Source: Saksenaea vasiformis B4078
Lineage: Eukaryota > Mucoromycota > Mucoromycetes > Mucorales > Saksenaeaceae
Assembly: GCA_000697055.1 (NCBI GenBank)
Contig: JNDT01002227.1
Coordinates: 1 to 60,015, forward strand
DNA: 60,015 nucleotides
Direction of reading: 5' to 3'
Position numbers and translations under genes: made by a program. Below are positions 12,217 through 22,773 of the stretch, piece by piece. The first letter of the stretch is position 1. Each line of letters starts with the position of its first letter. The notes below the pieces were generated by a model, which did not search any database, had not been told where the DNA came from, and saw only the letters and a list, made by a program, of their open reading frames with translations.

Positions 12217-12624
12217 ATGCTTAACCTTCCGCTTTTTTCTCTTCGAGCTCGTCTTTTGTCACAAAAACATTTCATGTCTACTTTAACCGATTCCCAGCGT
12301 CAGACACAGCTCCAACCATTGTTATCATCCGGATGGTCTTTGGTGGAGAATAGAGATGCCATCATCAAGAAATACCAGTTCGCAGACTTCAACGAGGCGT
12401 TTGGTTTTATGACTCGTGTAGCATTAAAGGCCGATAAAATGGACCATCATCCCGAATGGTTCAACGTAAGTTATACCGTGTACATGAACTGGAGCAAGTA
12501 GTAACAACAACGTATGATAAAGGTATACAACCGAGTGGAGGTGACTTTATCCACGCATGACTGTCAAGGCCTGTCTTTGAGAGATATCGAACTTGCCAAG
12601 TTCTGTGATGCATGCCAGAAATAA
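12217..12624 (+). CDS. Pterin-4a-carbinolamine dehydratase (PCBD/PhhB family)
   Basis: Dehydrates 4a-hydroxytetrahydrobiopterin, the by-product of pterin-dependent aromatic hydroxylases. Exons 12217-12465 and 12523-12624 give 116 aa. The family core is clear: [20 protein letters not shown] followed by LSTHD, with the His-His pair at residues 77-78 and a third His at 95 as expected active-site residues. The intron splits the core between Asn and Val. Two starts are possible. The one chosen adds about 19 residues rich in Arg and hydrophobics ([10 protein letters not shown]), resembling a mitochondrial presequence; starting at Met 20 (12274) would give a 97-aa cytosolic form, close to the usual family length. 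Confidence 0.9.
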
Positions 12625-13331
12625 AACCGAAACCCAATTCTCAATACCAAATCCTTGCACTGTGTAAAGTGATGCTTCCTGAAATGCGGATAGTGCTGCT
12701 TAAGCAACAAGTTGTAACTGAGAGAATAGGGCCGATACATATGGGGAAGGCGTCTAAACTTCATGTTTCGGGTTGTAAGGGCCATCCATTTCATTGAGTT
12801 AGCTTTATCAAATTGCTATATGTCCGACAACAGTGGATGGTATATCAGAGAGTTCTTAGTTTGTAGATCGCGCATGAGAATCTGCTCCGCATTAAGATCG
12901 TTTGCAGATGACCGCAAACATTCTAAACAGACAAGTTCAATCCATTAGGATTCTGCTTCAATAACCAGTTAACTATCGGCACGGAGGAGGTGGTTACCTG
13001 GCTGTTCTAGAAAGATAATAAGAACGCTCTTATTTCCAGGTATTCAACCTGTGTTCCACACGGAAAAAGACATTTTGGATAATTACAAGGATGACTGTAT
13101 CATAAAGTTCCAGTAGTCCTCTGGCGCCAGCACGTCAGTACTCCATACATACCAAGAACCAAGGACAGTAAGATATATATGTATATATATTTGCTATGAA
13201 CCGCTCTGATCCGCACAGTTTATTTCTCTTCTTGTTTTTTATGTTTCGTTAATGGCTATTATTTGAATGACGATTAAAACTACTACTACAAACTGTAGAA
13301 CGATGTTCTCGAACTATGTTTATCTCTGTAA
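12625..13331. other. Intergenic between convergent genes
   Basis: 3' flanks of the plus-strand dehydratase and the minus-strand wall protein gene. A short TATATATGTATATATAT run sits near 13170. ORFs at 12564-12948 overlap on both strands and look like chance. Confidence 0.4.
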
Positions 13332-14046
13332 TTAAAAAGCCGCGAAGAAGGCACAGGTGGAAACAAGGATGACTATCATGGTAACGCCAACACTCGCACT
13401 CGCAGCGTTATTTCCCGGCTTGTCAGATGGTGCAACGTTGTATTTGGCACCGGATGATGGAGAGGCAGATGCATCGATCGTCTGTGAAGGGGCAGCCGGA
13501 ATTGGAGACACATAGGGACGAATGGTAATATCCACAGATGTATTTGTATGCGTGTTAACAGACTGGAAGACGACCTGGTTGCGCAGAACACAAAAGCAAA
13601 ATTCGACGGATAAACACCTTTCCCCTTTTACAGTACGTCTTTACTTACCTTGTAGGATCCGCTGGGCGCAATTGGGGGAATATCATAATTATACGAATGT
13701 TGCCAGTAAGTCTGATTATGAATGGCCACTGTGTTGGATGGGTCCTCAGAGACGTCGGCAGTCTGGGCAATGACCGCTGTGGGGTAATTGAGGCTGATGG
13801 GGACCAAATAGATATTAAGGCGTAGACCTGTTCTCTTTTTTAAGATCTGCAATGTTGACTGACAAAGAACTTACTAGATGAATCCCTTAATAGGACATAT
13901 GTTACAGGGAGTTTCTGGCCAGCAACGTAAATGCCGCTTTGCAAAGGCGAAGTAACATTGAACTCCTCACTAATCGCTTGCACCTGAGCAGAAATAGGAA
14001 GAGAAAGAGCCAAAAGAATAGCAGCAATTGATGAAAAGCGTATCAT
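13332..14046 (-). CDS. GPI-anchored Ser/Thr-rich cell-surface protein (Kre9/Knh1-like N-terminal domain)
   Basis: Exons 13875-14046, 13649-13827 and 13332-13574 give 197 aa. The N-terminus is a classical signal peptide (hydrophobic AAILLALSLPISAQ). It is followed by FNVTSPLQSGIYVAGQKLPV, typical of the Ser-Thr-rich GPI-anchored membrane family domain (PF10342-like), then an NYDIPPIAPSGSYKVVF segment typical of the same fold's end. A Pro/Ser/Ala-rich linker and a C-terminal hydrophobic tail (GVTMIVILVSTCAFFAAF) fit GPI attachment. Potential N-glycosylation sites (NVT, NQT, NTS) are visible. Probable location is the cell wall or outer plasma membrane; function is unknown beyond that. Confidence 0.8.
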
Positions 14047-15408
14047 ATTCAAATATAGAACAATCAAAAAAAAAGATGAGAGAAAAGTAGAAAGAGAAAA
14101 AGAGCGTTTAAGCTGCTTTGTACAGCTTTGTCGTCCAAAAAGAATACTTTCGAGGAACAGACTTCCCCTTTCTAAATTCACCCCGCTTTTCTTTTCTCGT
14201 CCTGCCCAACCCTGTCTTGCTATGCCTCCCTTTTCGTTATCACCCCCTTAAATCCCGACCTTTGACTTTTTCCTTCCCGCCCTCCATATGAGAATAAATA
14301 CCTAGAGAAACACCTTCACAGTAGGGGTCTCTGTTTTGGTAGGTCTTTTTCTTTAGCTTTCCTTCAAGACATACACAAGCAAAAGAAACTACTATTACCT
14401 ATGGTATTTTACTACCATAAATGCCCCACACGAAATGCACAACGTAAATCAACTGCGAGTGCTGCGTTCCAACAGTGCCCTTACTTGATAAGTCATTTAA
14501 GAAGATAAAAGGAAAAAAGAAATGACATTTGCTCGTCATCTTTATCTTGGTATCGGTGAAATAGGTAAGTTGACTGACATGGGAACCATCCATTGTGCAA
14601 TCTCGGCCAGATCGAAAATTGACTCACTATTTCAAACCCGAAGACAGAAGAGTCAACCTAAACAAACCAGCTGGTTGCAGGACTTAAACAACACACATAT
14701 ACCTACCTAACAGTTCAAACTTCAAATGACGGATGTACAATAGGTACAGACACTCATACGGCCAAAAATACCTCGAAGAGTTAACGCAGGGAAAAGTGTA
14801 GTAGAAGGATGAAAGGAAAATAGACGATGAACCTAAAGAGCAAGCGAATTAACTTTATCCTTGTTTGCTGCAGTTAAACTTCTCGGATGCATTTGTAGAA
14901 ATTGGATTCTTCCCTTGTGATAAGAAGAATACAGTTCTTATCCAGATGACACTATACTTTCATCCTTTATGATAAACGGCCGAAGTACAGGAGCCAGGTC
15001 CAATGACTTCAAATTACCATCGCTGCTGCAGGAACCTCTGCTTTTTTCACTCATGTCTGTTCCGCTGTTGGTCATAAATGGTCTCAAGACCATGGACGAT
15101 CTTTTAACAATTTACTCCACAGAAATATTGGGCTGAGCACTGTGGGAAGACAAGCTCTGATGCATAACTGCTAAGCTTGGCTATCTCATCACTACATGGA
15201 ATCCACACTATACATATTGTAGGAGCGATTATGGATGATAGCACATCATTGATATAAAATAACATCATGCCACGCACCGTTATGTTTCCATTTCAGTTGT
15301 ATTTTGCCAGCTGTTTAACTGACAGACATAGAAAAGAATCGACAAATCAACGAATGTTTCTATCCACGCATGCAACACCTATGATTTTATACATATGAGG
15401 GAGAAGCT
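14047..15408. other. Intergenic, no recognised gene
   Basis: Between the 5' end of the wall-protein gene and the 3' end of the E3 ligase gene, both minus. CT-rich tracts at ~14200-14350 (plus strand) may be promoter sequence. The few short ORFs at 14399-14710 overlap on both strands and show no motif. Confidence 0.4.
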
Positions 15409-16924
15409 CTAAGATCTGAACACATGTACAAGTTTCAGGATAGGTTCTCGGCAAATTGGACACTGGTTATTTGTCCCAACCAACTAATAGATTGCTCAAT
15501 AAGCCATCTTCCAACTCTCTTTTTCCTCATGTTTTTACCTTTTTACCACAATCCATGCATGTCACCATATGTCCACAATCAAGGAACACACAATTTTGTT
15601 GTGCATCACAGCAGATTCGGCATTGTGACTCCTCTGGCACTTCCACATTACTGTCCTTCGCTCGAAGTTCCACTTGGCGTTCCTCTTTAAGACACTGAAC
15701 ACGATTAACGAGCTCTGATTTTTCAATCACATGGGACTGTTCAACGAAGTTTGCACGAAGAATCGCTTTAAGATTCCGTATGGAAAGGGACGCGGGATCG
15801 ATGTTGTATTTAATAAGATCGTCCAGCGATCGAGTGTCTGCATTATGTTGTTCCGGTGACGACTGGTGTGAAGCAGGCTCAGAACGCGACTGATTTCTTG
15901 GCATCGATGGAGGATGTGGTGGAGCCGCTGTCTGTGGACGTGGTGGTCGTTGCTGGTGAGAAGCATGCTGCTGCCAGCGTTGGGGCTGCGGCGGTTGTTG
16001 GTATGGATAAGACTGCGGATATGTCTGATGATAATATGGTTGCTGGTACTGAGGATATTGCTGGTGGTGGTGGTTCTGTTGTTGCTGGGATTGCTGTCGT
16101 TGCGGTGGTGTAGATGGCTGTGGTTGTTGTTGTGATGGTTGAGGTCGAGGTCGCGCTGGCCGCGGTGACGACTGTTCTGATATATTGGTATCAAATAGAC
16201 TAGTCCGCTGGTTTCCTCCGAATATGTCACTGAGAAAGTTTCCCAAAGAGAAAGAGCGATCTTCGGACTCTTCGGAAGACGCTTGTTCCTGAACCCGCCG
16301 AGAATAGTTAGGACGATTACGTCGATAATAAAGTTCGCTTTCGTTGGATATAGGACGTGTATTAAAGATGATCCGAATAAGATCTAAGGCAACAAAGTGA
16401 ATATTCATAGTCAAGTTAAATCGGATACTTACCGTCTTTCTCGATTGCATTTTTCGCAGGTAGGTTATAAGCATTGATATACTGTTTTAGTTGCCTTGCC
16501 GGCATGGCTGACAAATCTGCTGAGCCCATTTGTTGCATTTGAATCAGACGGTTACAAGTATCACAGCAGCGTACGGGACTGAATGAATTAGGAGAATAGG
16601 AGTAGGAGTAAATAAGCTTGTCAGTCAACACGAGAGCCTTCTTTTTTTGTTCATGTTGTCTACCTGTTGTAACCAAATTTCGGTAACGAACGTTGATGGT
16701 CGGAACAATTAGAACATACAACGTAACCTGTTCGGTTTGTATGCCATTATTTCACATTACTTCGGTTGTTCATGAGAACAGAAGACCATGGCTTACCGCA
16801 ATTTCGGCAATTGTACTTCTTGCACAGGAAATTGAACGTTGCTCCACATTCTGTACATTGTTTAAATGTTTGCGGTGGTTTTAGAGTAGGAACGGCAAAG
16901 ACGCCGCCTGGTCCGTACGTTTGA
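15409..16924 (-). CDS. FYVE-like/SAP-like/RING E3 ubiquitin ligase (CARP, RNF34/rififylin type), 5' end unresolved
   Basis: Exons 16797-16924, 16664-16727, 16433-16578, 15539-16383 and 15409-15483 join in frame (~419 aa). Domain order: a FYVE-like zinc finger (CTECGATFNF, NCRNCGYVVCSNCS, RCCDTC) lacking the canonical basic RRHHCR; a SAP-like helix pair (LSAMPARQLKQYINAYNLPA); a ~190-residue Gln/Pro/His-rich linker; a second SAP-like segment (SIRNLKAILRANFVEQS); and a C-terminal RING of the C3HC4 type (CRICC, CVFLDCGHMVTCMDC, CPIC). This is the plan of animal CARP E3 ligases RNF34 and RFFL. No ATG is present in the first exon found, so a short upstream exon beyond 16925 is expected; it may abut the transposon end at 17131. 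Confidence 0.85.
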
Positions 16925-17454
16925 CTTGTTTCACGATCCAGTGTAGAAGAGATTTAACAGGAAGGTGTAAAGAAATTGGTTTTGGCTCGGCGGTGAAATT
17001 AAAGAAAAACTGCCCCAATCAGAAATGGAACTGGTCACTAGCACAAGGTCAACTAAAGAAAAATCAGCTTGTCATCTCGAAAGAGCAAAGAATATCCGTA
17101 TACATACATCTCCTTTTCTACCGTGCTGCATACCCTCTCTGGAAAGTAAATTTGCCTGTGGTCGAAAATAAATGTTCCCAATGGCGAGAACAAAATTCAT
17201 GCCGTACGAAGAATATATCCGTAATAGTAGCCTTGGCATCCATGGATATAGAGTATCCTAATTGCCCAGCTTCTTTTTGTTTTCTTTTTTGCAGTACACA
17301 CAGAACTACATCATAATGAACATTCAGTTCTTTTATGAAAATGGGAAAGTTCTGTTATCGACGAATATGGCAGGCCTGAATCAATGGATCACATTATTGA
17401 TGAAGAGCAGTTTTGTCTTGAAACATTGAGCTCTCATACGCAGTATTTAGCTTA

Positions 17455-17716
17455 GGAGGATGGTCGTGTCTCATCGGAACGTCCGAAAGTTTAGTCAATG
17501 CTGCGTGTTCGCACATCACGTGTCATCTCTTTCAAACGACCCCTTCTCAATAAAATGAGTGCGTCCTCTTTGGAAGCGTTTGTGCTATCGTACAGCGGCG
17601 ATCATTTCAATCAATCACATTTCTTAGAGCATCGGTGGCCGCTCAGATGTTGCATATTTATTCGTCGTCCTCTGATTCGGAAACAATTTTATATGTGAAA
17701 CTTCTGGACATCCGCC
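17455..17716 (+). mobile_element. MITE-like repeat, copy 3
   Basis: 262-bp copy of the element at 360-624. It starts GGAGGATGGTC and ends GGACATCCGCC. It sits immediately inside the left terminal inverted repeat of the DDE_3 transposon. The flanks (TTA and ATG) do not form a clear target duplication, unlike the other two copies. Confidence 0.75.
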
Positions 17717-18068
17717 ATGAGGCCGGTTGACCATTTTGACAAATCTTTTAGATGTTGAGCAATAAAGGAATTGAATGTGGTCTGCGTTTTTTAGAGTAAA
17801 ATCGTCCAGTTCTACATTAATTGATGGTAAGAAATAAATAGATCGTTAAATTGTTTGATCGCAAACTCTCCCATCACCATTACCAGCTTCGCCATCAAAC
17901 TTTCGCTTGGGCATTTCTGCACACACAGAGAGAGAGAAAGAGTGTAAGAGATCGGTGAGGTGAGCCAATAAGATGAAGGGGGTCGTGGCTCGTTTTTCAG
18001 CATTGTGAGACGTCTGTTGTTTGGGAACTTTTTCCTTTCTTTGTGATCATCTGTTGTTTGAAAGACTA

Positions 18069-18422
18069 GGGAATCCATGGGCTGGCGATGTTTTCCCGCG
18101 AGCCCATAGTATGCCTGTGTGCTTAAATGCCCAGTTGGCGCCCCGAGTGAGATTGCAACTTTCTACAATGCAGTTAGCCTTGTACGGCTGCCACTTGCGT
18201 AGCAGTAAATTTACAACTTTGATGATTGTTCATATGTTTTTATTGTAGCTTTTTATTATTCTAATTTCATGGAATGTCATCCATGACAAGGGAATCCATG
18301 GGCTGGCGATGTTTTCCCGCGAGCCCATAGTATGCCTGTGTGTCTAAATGCCCAGTTGGCGCCCCGAGTGAAATTGTAGTTTTGTCCAAAACCTTTAGTC
18401 TTGTATGGCTGCAATTGCAGCG
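18069..18422 (+). repeat. Direct repeat pair, ~135 bp, spaced 221 bp
   Basis: Two copies, 18069-18205 and 18290-18422. They share a near-perfect ~95-bp core beginning GGGAATCCATGGGCTGGCGA and ending near GGCGCCCCGAGTGA, then a weaker match ending near GGCTGC. They lie inside the dead transposon and have no coding potential that I can see. Confidence 0.8.
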
Positions 18423-18799
18423 TTATGACATGGTAATTAAATCCCTGCTTATGCTGCTGATTTGATGATGGCCGCCATTTCTGTGTTAAATTTCCTGGTA
18501 CCTTGCAAAGGTTGCACTATTGATTCTTCCGATCTTTATCTGTAATTATGCCTAGTCTTATCATGACATGGCTACCTTGTGTTATATTTTATATCAAAAA
18601 TATGACGTGCTTTTTTCCTCTTATCACACTCATCAGCATTTTTTTTTAGAAAAAACACTTCCGCTTGTCAACGTTGCTTTCTGTTACGACAATTTTCCAA
18701 ACAATTGTGAGAATGCCGGGTAAAACTCTTAAAGTCGCTCAGCTTCAAGCTATTAGAAGCTTCACTGATTCTTGTCATCAGAGTCTCTGCTTATAGGAA

Positions 18800-19740
18800 C
18801 TTGTTACATTTTTACTTTACTTTTTAACCACTGAGCAAAACTGTTCAATTGGATTGAGCTCAGGAGAATAAGACGACAAATAGATGCAGCTGTAGCCGCG
18901 AGGTTCTACATACTTAGCTATATCAACTGATGTACGGATTAGAGAATTGTCCATCACGAGGTAACGGCCTTTCATATGCGGATATTGGTCCAGTTCATCC
19001 ATCGTGGCTTTTAGAAAAACTAACACAGTGTTCTGTAACTGTCCCTTTGCTCACACGCTCAACGACTTCTCCTCATTTTCTCTTTTTATTGGGTGGAGGG
19101 TGAGGAAGCCTGAAGCTGCATTTAATCAGCAGAAATCGCGCCTAAAATTGTTGTTGTTTTTGCTCATGTTTTGGGCCGCCAGGGAGCCTCTCTTTGACCA
19201 TTCCATACTACGTTTCAAATTAATATGAAATGCAGATTCATCAAGAAACGCCCAGTTAGTCGTAAAATCCATGTCTGTTGTTTCCCATTGACGAATCCGA
19301 TCCAGGCACTCTTGAATCTTTTCCTCGCTGTTTCGGTCTACGGGATGAAATCGAGCTTTTTTGCGTGACAGGTTGCAATGCTTTTTTATAAAACCAAACA
19401 AAGTAGTTTTGGATACTTTTAATTGTAAATACTTGTCTTAGGTGCTTCATCATGCCCTCCAAGACGACTGAAGAATTTTCATCAATGTCACTCAGGAACA
19501 ACTTTTTTGTGCACCTCATTGAGAATGCGTGGGCGACCAGTCTTTCTCCGTTTGTCAGATATTATTAGAATCCCTCTTGTACTTGTTCAGCCCATTTCTG
19601 TGCTGTACCAACGTAAATCCAAAGCAGTTTTGCAGCAGCAGCGGCACTCAACACTTCTCAAACAGTAGCCTAAAGAACCTCATTTTGTCCTGATCAGAAT
19701 AGCTTGTATAATTTCGCTTCATTGATGTTTCTCTCATAAT
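18800..19740 (-). pseudogene. DDE_3 transposase remnant
   Basis: Translated pieces on the minus strand keep the family order: an N-terminal helix-turn-helix stretch (SYSDQDKMRFF, ~19700), RRKTGRPRILNE (~19540), FGFIKKHCNLSRKKARFHPV (19340-19400), the first Asp in AFLDESAFHINLKRSMEWSK (~19240), the second Asp in GRYLVMDNS (~18950), and the catalytic Glu in SPELNPIEQF (~18850). Frameshifts and stops separate the pieces and part of the middle is deleted. The Asp-Asp-Glu residues are all still present as isolated fragments. This is a Tc1/ISSod11-like transposase of a kind frequent in Mucorales genomes. Confidence 0.85.
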
Positions 19741-20140
19741 AACCTCGCTACCATACCTTGTTTACTTTTCCATTAGCATTGCCTCTATCATTTTCTTGTT
19801 CTTCAGAGGCAGTTAAGCTAAATATTGCGTATGAGAGCTCAATGTTTCAAGACAAAACTGCTCTTCATCAATAATGTGATCCATTGATTCAGGCCTGCCA
19901 TATTCGTCGATAACAGAACTTTCCCATTTTCATAAAAGAACTGAATGTTCATTATGATGTAGTTCTGTGTGTACTGCAAAAAAGAAAACAAAAAGAAGCT
20001 GGGCAATTAGGATACTCTATATCCATGGATGCCAAGGCTACTATTACGGATATATTCTTCGTACGGCATGAATTTTGTTCTCGCCATTGGGAACATTTAT
20101 TTTCGACCACAGGCGAATTTACTTTCCGGAAAGGATGTAT

Positions 20141-20591
20141 GTACCAGCGTACTCGTACTCAGATATTCACCCTGTATTCCTTTAGCACCCGTTCTCAGCA
20201 TAAAATAATCCTTAAAAACAGATTGGTGTTTGTTTTTTCTTCTTTTTTTTTTATTGTTGCTCGAATGTACTAGAAATGTTGTGTGGGAAATTCATCTCGG
20301 AATCGCTTGACCGGGTTCCCGACCCAGGGAAAGAAAAAAAAAGGAAATGATCTGATAAGCACAAAAGTTCCGACTCAAGTCCGCAAGAAGTTCTGCTGGC
20401 GTTTGCCCACAGCCAAATTTAATTTCTGTTTCACCCAGTTACGAATGTGTTCCTCACTTGTTCTTCTGGCGGCGAATACCGTTTGGGCCTTGGCATGAGG
20501 AAGTTTGTATCTGCTGATAGGTTTTTCATCATTATGTTACACATACACATCACTCGAGATAGACGTTCTCTCCCACATTTATTGCATAACA
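20141..20591. other. Intergenic, no recognised gene
   Basis: Between the transposon end and the 3' end of the Apd1-like gene. Short overlapping plus-strand ORFs without motifs; nothing else supported. Confidence 0.4.
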
Positions 20592-21570
20592 TCACCACTC
20601 CAAAGAAGCTGATGAACAGACAAGTCTTCTACTACGGCCAGCTTCAAAAACACCACGGACCAAATCCTCGATCACTTTGTCTTGTTCAATGGTTTGACTG
20701 ACAACGTCGTCGCAGAAACACGGCGTCACGCGGCCATACCAGACAGCACGTTGACCGTAATGGGTATATACAACAACATTCCCAGCAAACGCATGACCTA
20801 CATGCTGCTTTAAAAACCCACGTACTGTGTTCAATGCAAAGCCTGATCTTACCTCCTAAATGACTGACAAGCGCCACTTGAGCATCATGGACATTAGCAT
20901 CTTGAAGGGATTGTTCCATGACTTTTCGTAACATGGGTCCTACTGTCCCACATCGTCGATCCTTGTTACCATGACCACAGATCAAAACAAGACTTCGAAA
21001 GGGAAGCGGACGAGTAATAAAATGACAGGGTTTGCCAAAAACAAAATCCAGGAGTTGATTCGCACGCCGTGGTGTTACGTTGGCGATGAGCACGTTATCT
21101 GGCATCAGCAATACATCCTGACCTCCACGTTGTGTTGTTAGCGTCGACGGCAAAGAGGCATTGGTCACTACAATACGCCGACAGGATGTATCTTTCTCGT
21201 CGTTCACAGGATGAAATATATCGCCGTCAGATCGGGCGTCAGCATGGTTCTTGCGTTCATCGATGGCACGGATCAAAGCGGAAGCAAGACCTTCGTCCTC
21301 AATATGCGGAGCCCAGTCAGTTTTTCCAGTGAGGATAATGAGATGGATTGAATAAGGAGGCACAGTGTTATGGAGAGGTCTCGACTGGTCAATCTTGAGG
21401 TGAGAAGGAACAAGAGGATGAGCAGCACAAGGTTTAGCGCAACCTTGACATTGAACGGGAACTATTGTAGGTAGAGGCTCGCAGGATATCGGTGGCAAAC
21501 ATGTTTCTGGTTCTTTACAGGTATTTGCGCAAGAGTATATATTGCTTACACGTCTGGATAGCCACTCCAT
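20592..21570 (-). CDS. Apd1/Aim32-type thioredoxin-like [2Fe-2S] protein
   Basis: Exons 20853-21570 and 20592-20797 give 307 aa. The C-terminal half is the sucrase/ferredoxin-like fold: LVLICGHGNKDRRCG, SHLGGHAFAGNVVVY and WYGRVTP. Cys198 and Cys207 (C-x8-C) and His237 and His241 (H-x3-H) reproduce the spacing of the Cys2-His2 ligands reported for the [2Fe-2S] cluster of yeast Apd1. The N-terminal 50 residues hold eight more cysteines (for example CQGCAKPC), which may be a second metal or redox feature or may reflect a wrongly included leader. The intron falls inside the HLGGH motif. Apd1 relatives act in redox/metal tolerance; the exact role is unknown. Confidence 0.85.
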
Positions 21571-22773
21571 GGACTGCTATCCATTGAATGATTGAAGAAA
21601 ACAAAAAGAGAAGAAAAAGAAGTTTGCCCTGATTGGTGTGACGGCGGCGAATTAAAAAAAAGATATCTGATTCGGAGTCACGAGGACCCCACGTGTCACA
21701 AAATCCTCCCAAGCCTGGGGTTGCTGTTTCAATGAAGAGATGATTGAAACTGGCGGAATCCTTCAGGACTTCCCAAACCAATGCCATACCAAGCTAGCAA
21801 TAGGATACACTGATTTAGCGGAGTTATTTATCTCCTTGCCAAAGTAAGATGACAGTTGTTGCATACTGTTTCGCCATACTGGGAAATGTTATCTGATGTC
21901 ATCGTTGCTCAATTATCTTTTCGTAATGCATGACGAACCTGACGGTATCATTTTGGAGATTGAACATGAAATAAGCTGTAGTTAGAACAAATGAGACAGC
22001 CTAAAAATTGTAGATATAACGCGTTTGTAGTATTACCGTTCATTGGAGGATTTCATACGCTGCTCTAGATAAATTTTGCATCCCACGTAAGGTCAAGTCT
22101 CCACTAAGAGATAAATTGAATACGCGGTCATTAGTATAGAAATTGGCGACAACAATTGCTCACCTGATGGCGAACAAGGGGTTACACCGCAGCTAGGATG
22201 GTTCGGGACAGAGGTCATGCAGGCTAAACGATAAATGAAAAGACATGAATATTGGACTTGGTGGTTTTCAGTTCCCATCGTTCCTAGCACTCTATCTTTA
22301 GACGCTTGTCTCAAGGAACAGCAAGCGGGATGCGTTGCGTGCTGCCTAGAAAGAATAATAGTAACCTCCTCACCCCAAAAAGCTGGCTTTGCTAGATATC
22401 ATGTTAAACCATTCGACCATAGAAATTGACTCAAGCAGAAAGGATAATGCGTTTTGGTAAAAAGCTTAATCCTCTCGCGCCGGTGTAATGGAAACGATGA
22501 TGCCCTCGGAAATAAATGTTAAGCTACTGGAGCAAAGTAAGTCGACCTGCGACCGTAACATCAGCGAATGCGACTTTGATTTCGGAAAAAGCGTGTATTT
22601 TGCAAAAGCACTGCTTTGTTTTGCGACACTCTAAAAATCCAAGTATATAGAAAAAGAAAATGTACATCGTATTCTTTTGTTTTTTTTTAAGGAAAAAAAC
22701 AACAAAGATCATCAATTAATACAGTCGAAAGGGTTTGGAAAAGAAAAAGAACGATATTATGCTGTGTAATAAC
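21571..22773. other. Intergenic with a repeat fragment
   Basis: A 90-codon minus-strand ORF (21515-21787) partly overlaps the Apd1-like gene's leader and is not recognised. Bases ~22145-22330 match the dispersed repeat family (shared core GGTTCGGGACAG and GCAGGCTAAACG). The rest, including an A/T-rich tract near 22680, shows nothing I can name. Confidence 0.45.

Larger units (their letters stand above)
17131..20140 (-). mobile_element. Decayed Tc1/mariner-like (DDE_3) transposon with long terminal inverted repeats
   Basis: Left arm 17131-17454 and right arm 19814-20140 are inverted copies over ~325 bp with few differences (both contain GGAAAGTAAATT, GAACATTCAGTTC and GAGCTCTCATACGCA on the matching strand). 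The interior holds transposase remnants on the minus strand (18800-19740), a MITE copy at the inner edge of the left arm (17455-17716) and a pair of direct repeats (18069-18422). The internal gene is broken, so the element is not autonomous. Confidence 0.85.

Noticed and set aside
15856..16135. Plus-strand Val/Trp-rich ORFs
   Set aside because: Antisense of the Gln/Pro/His-rich linker of the E3 ligase gene.
22190..22230. tRNA or SINE B-box (GGTTCGGGACAG in the dispersed repeat)
   Set aside because: The word only partly fits the B-box consensus and no matching A-box or cloverleaf was found around it in any copy.
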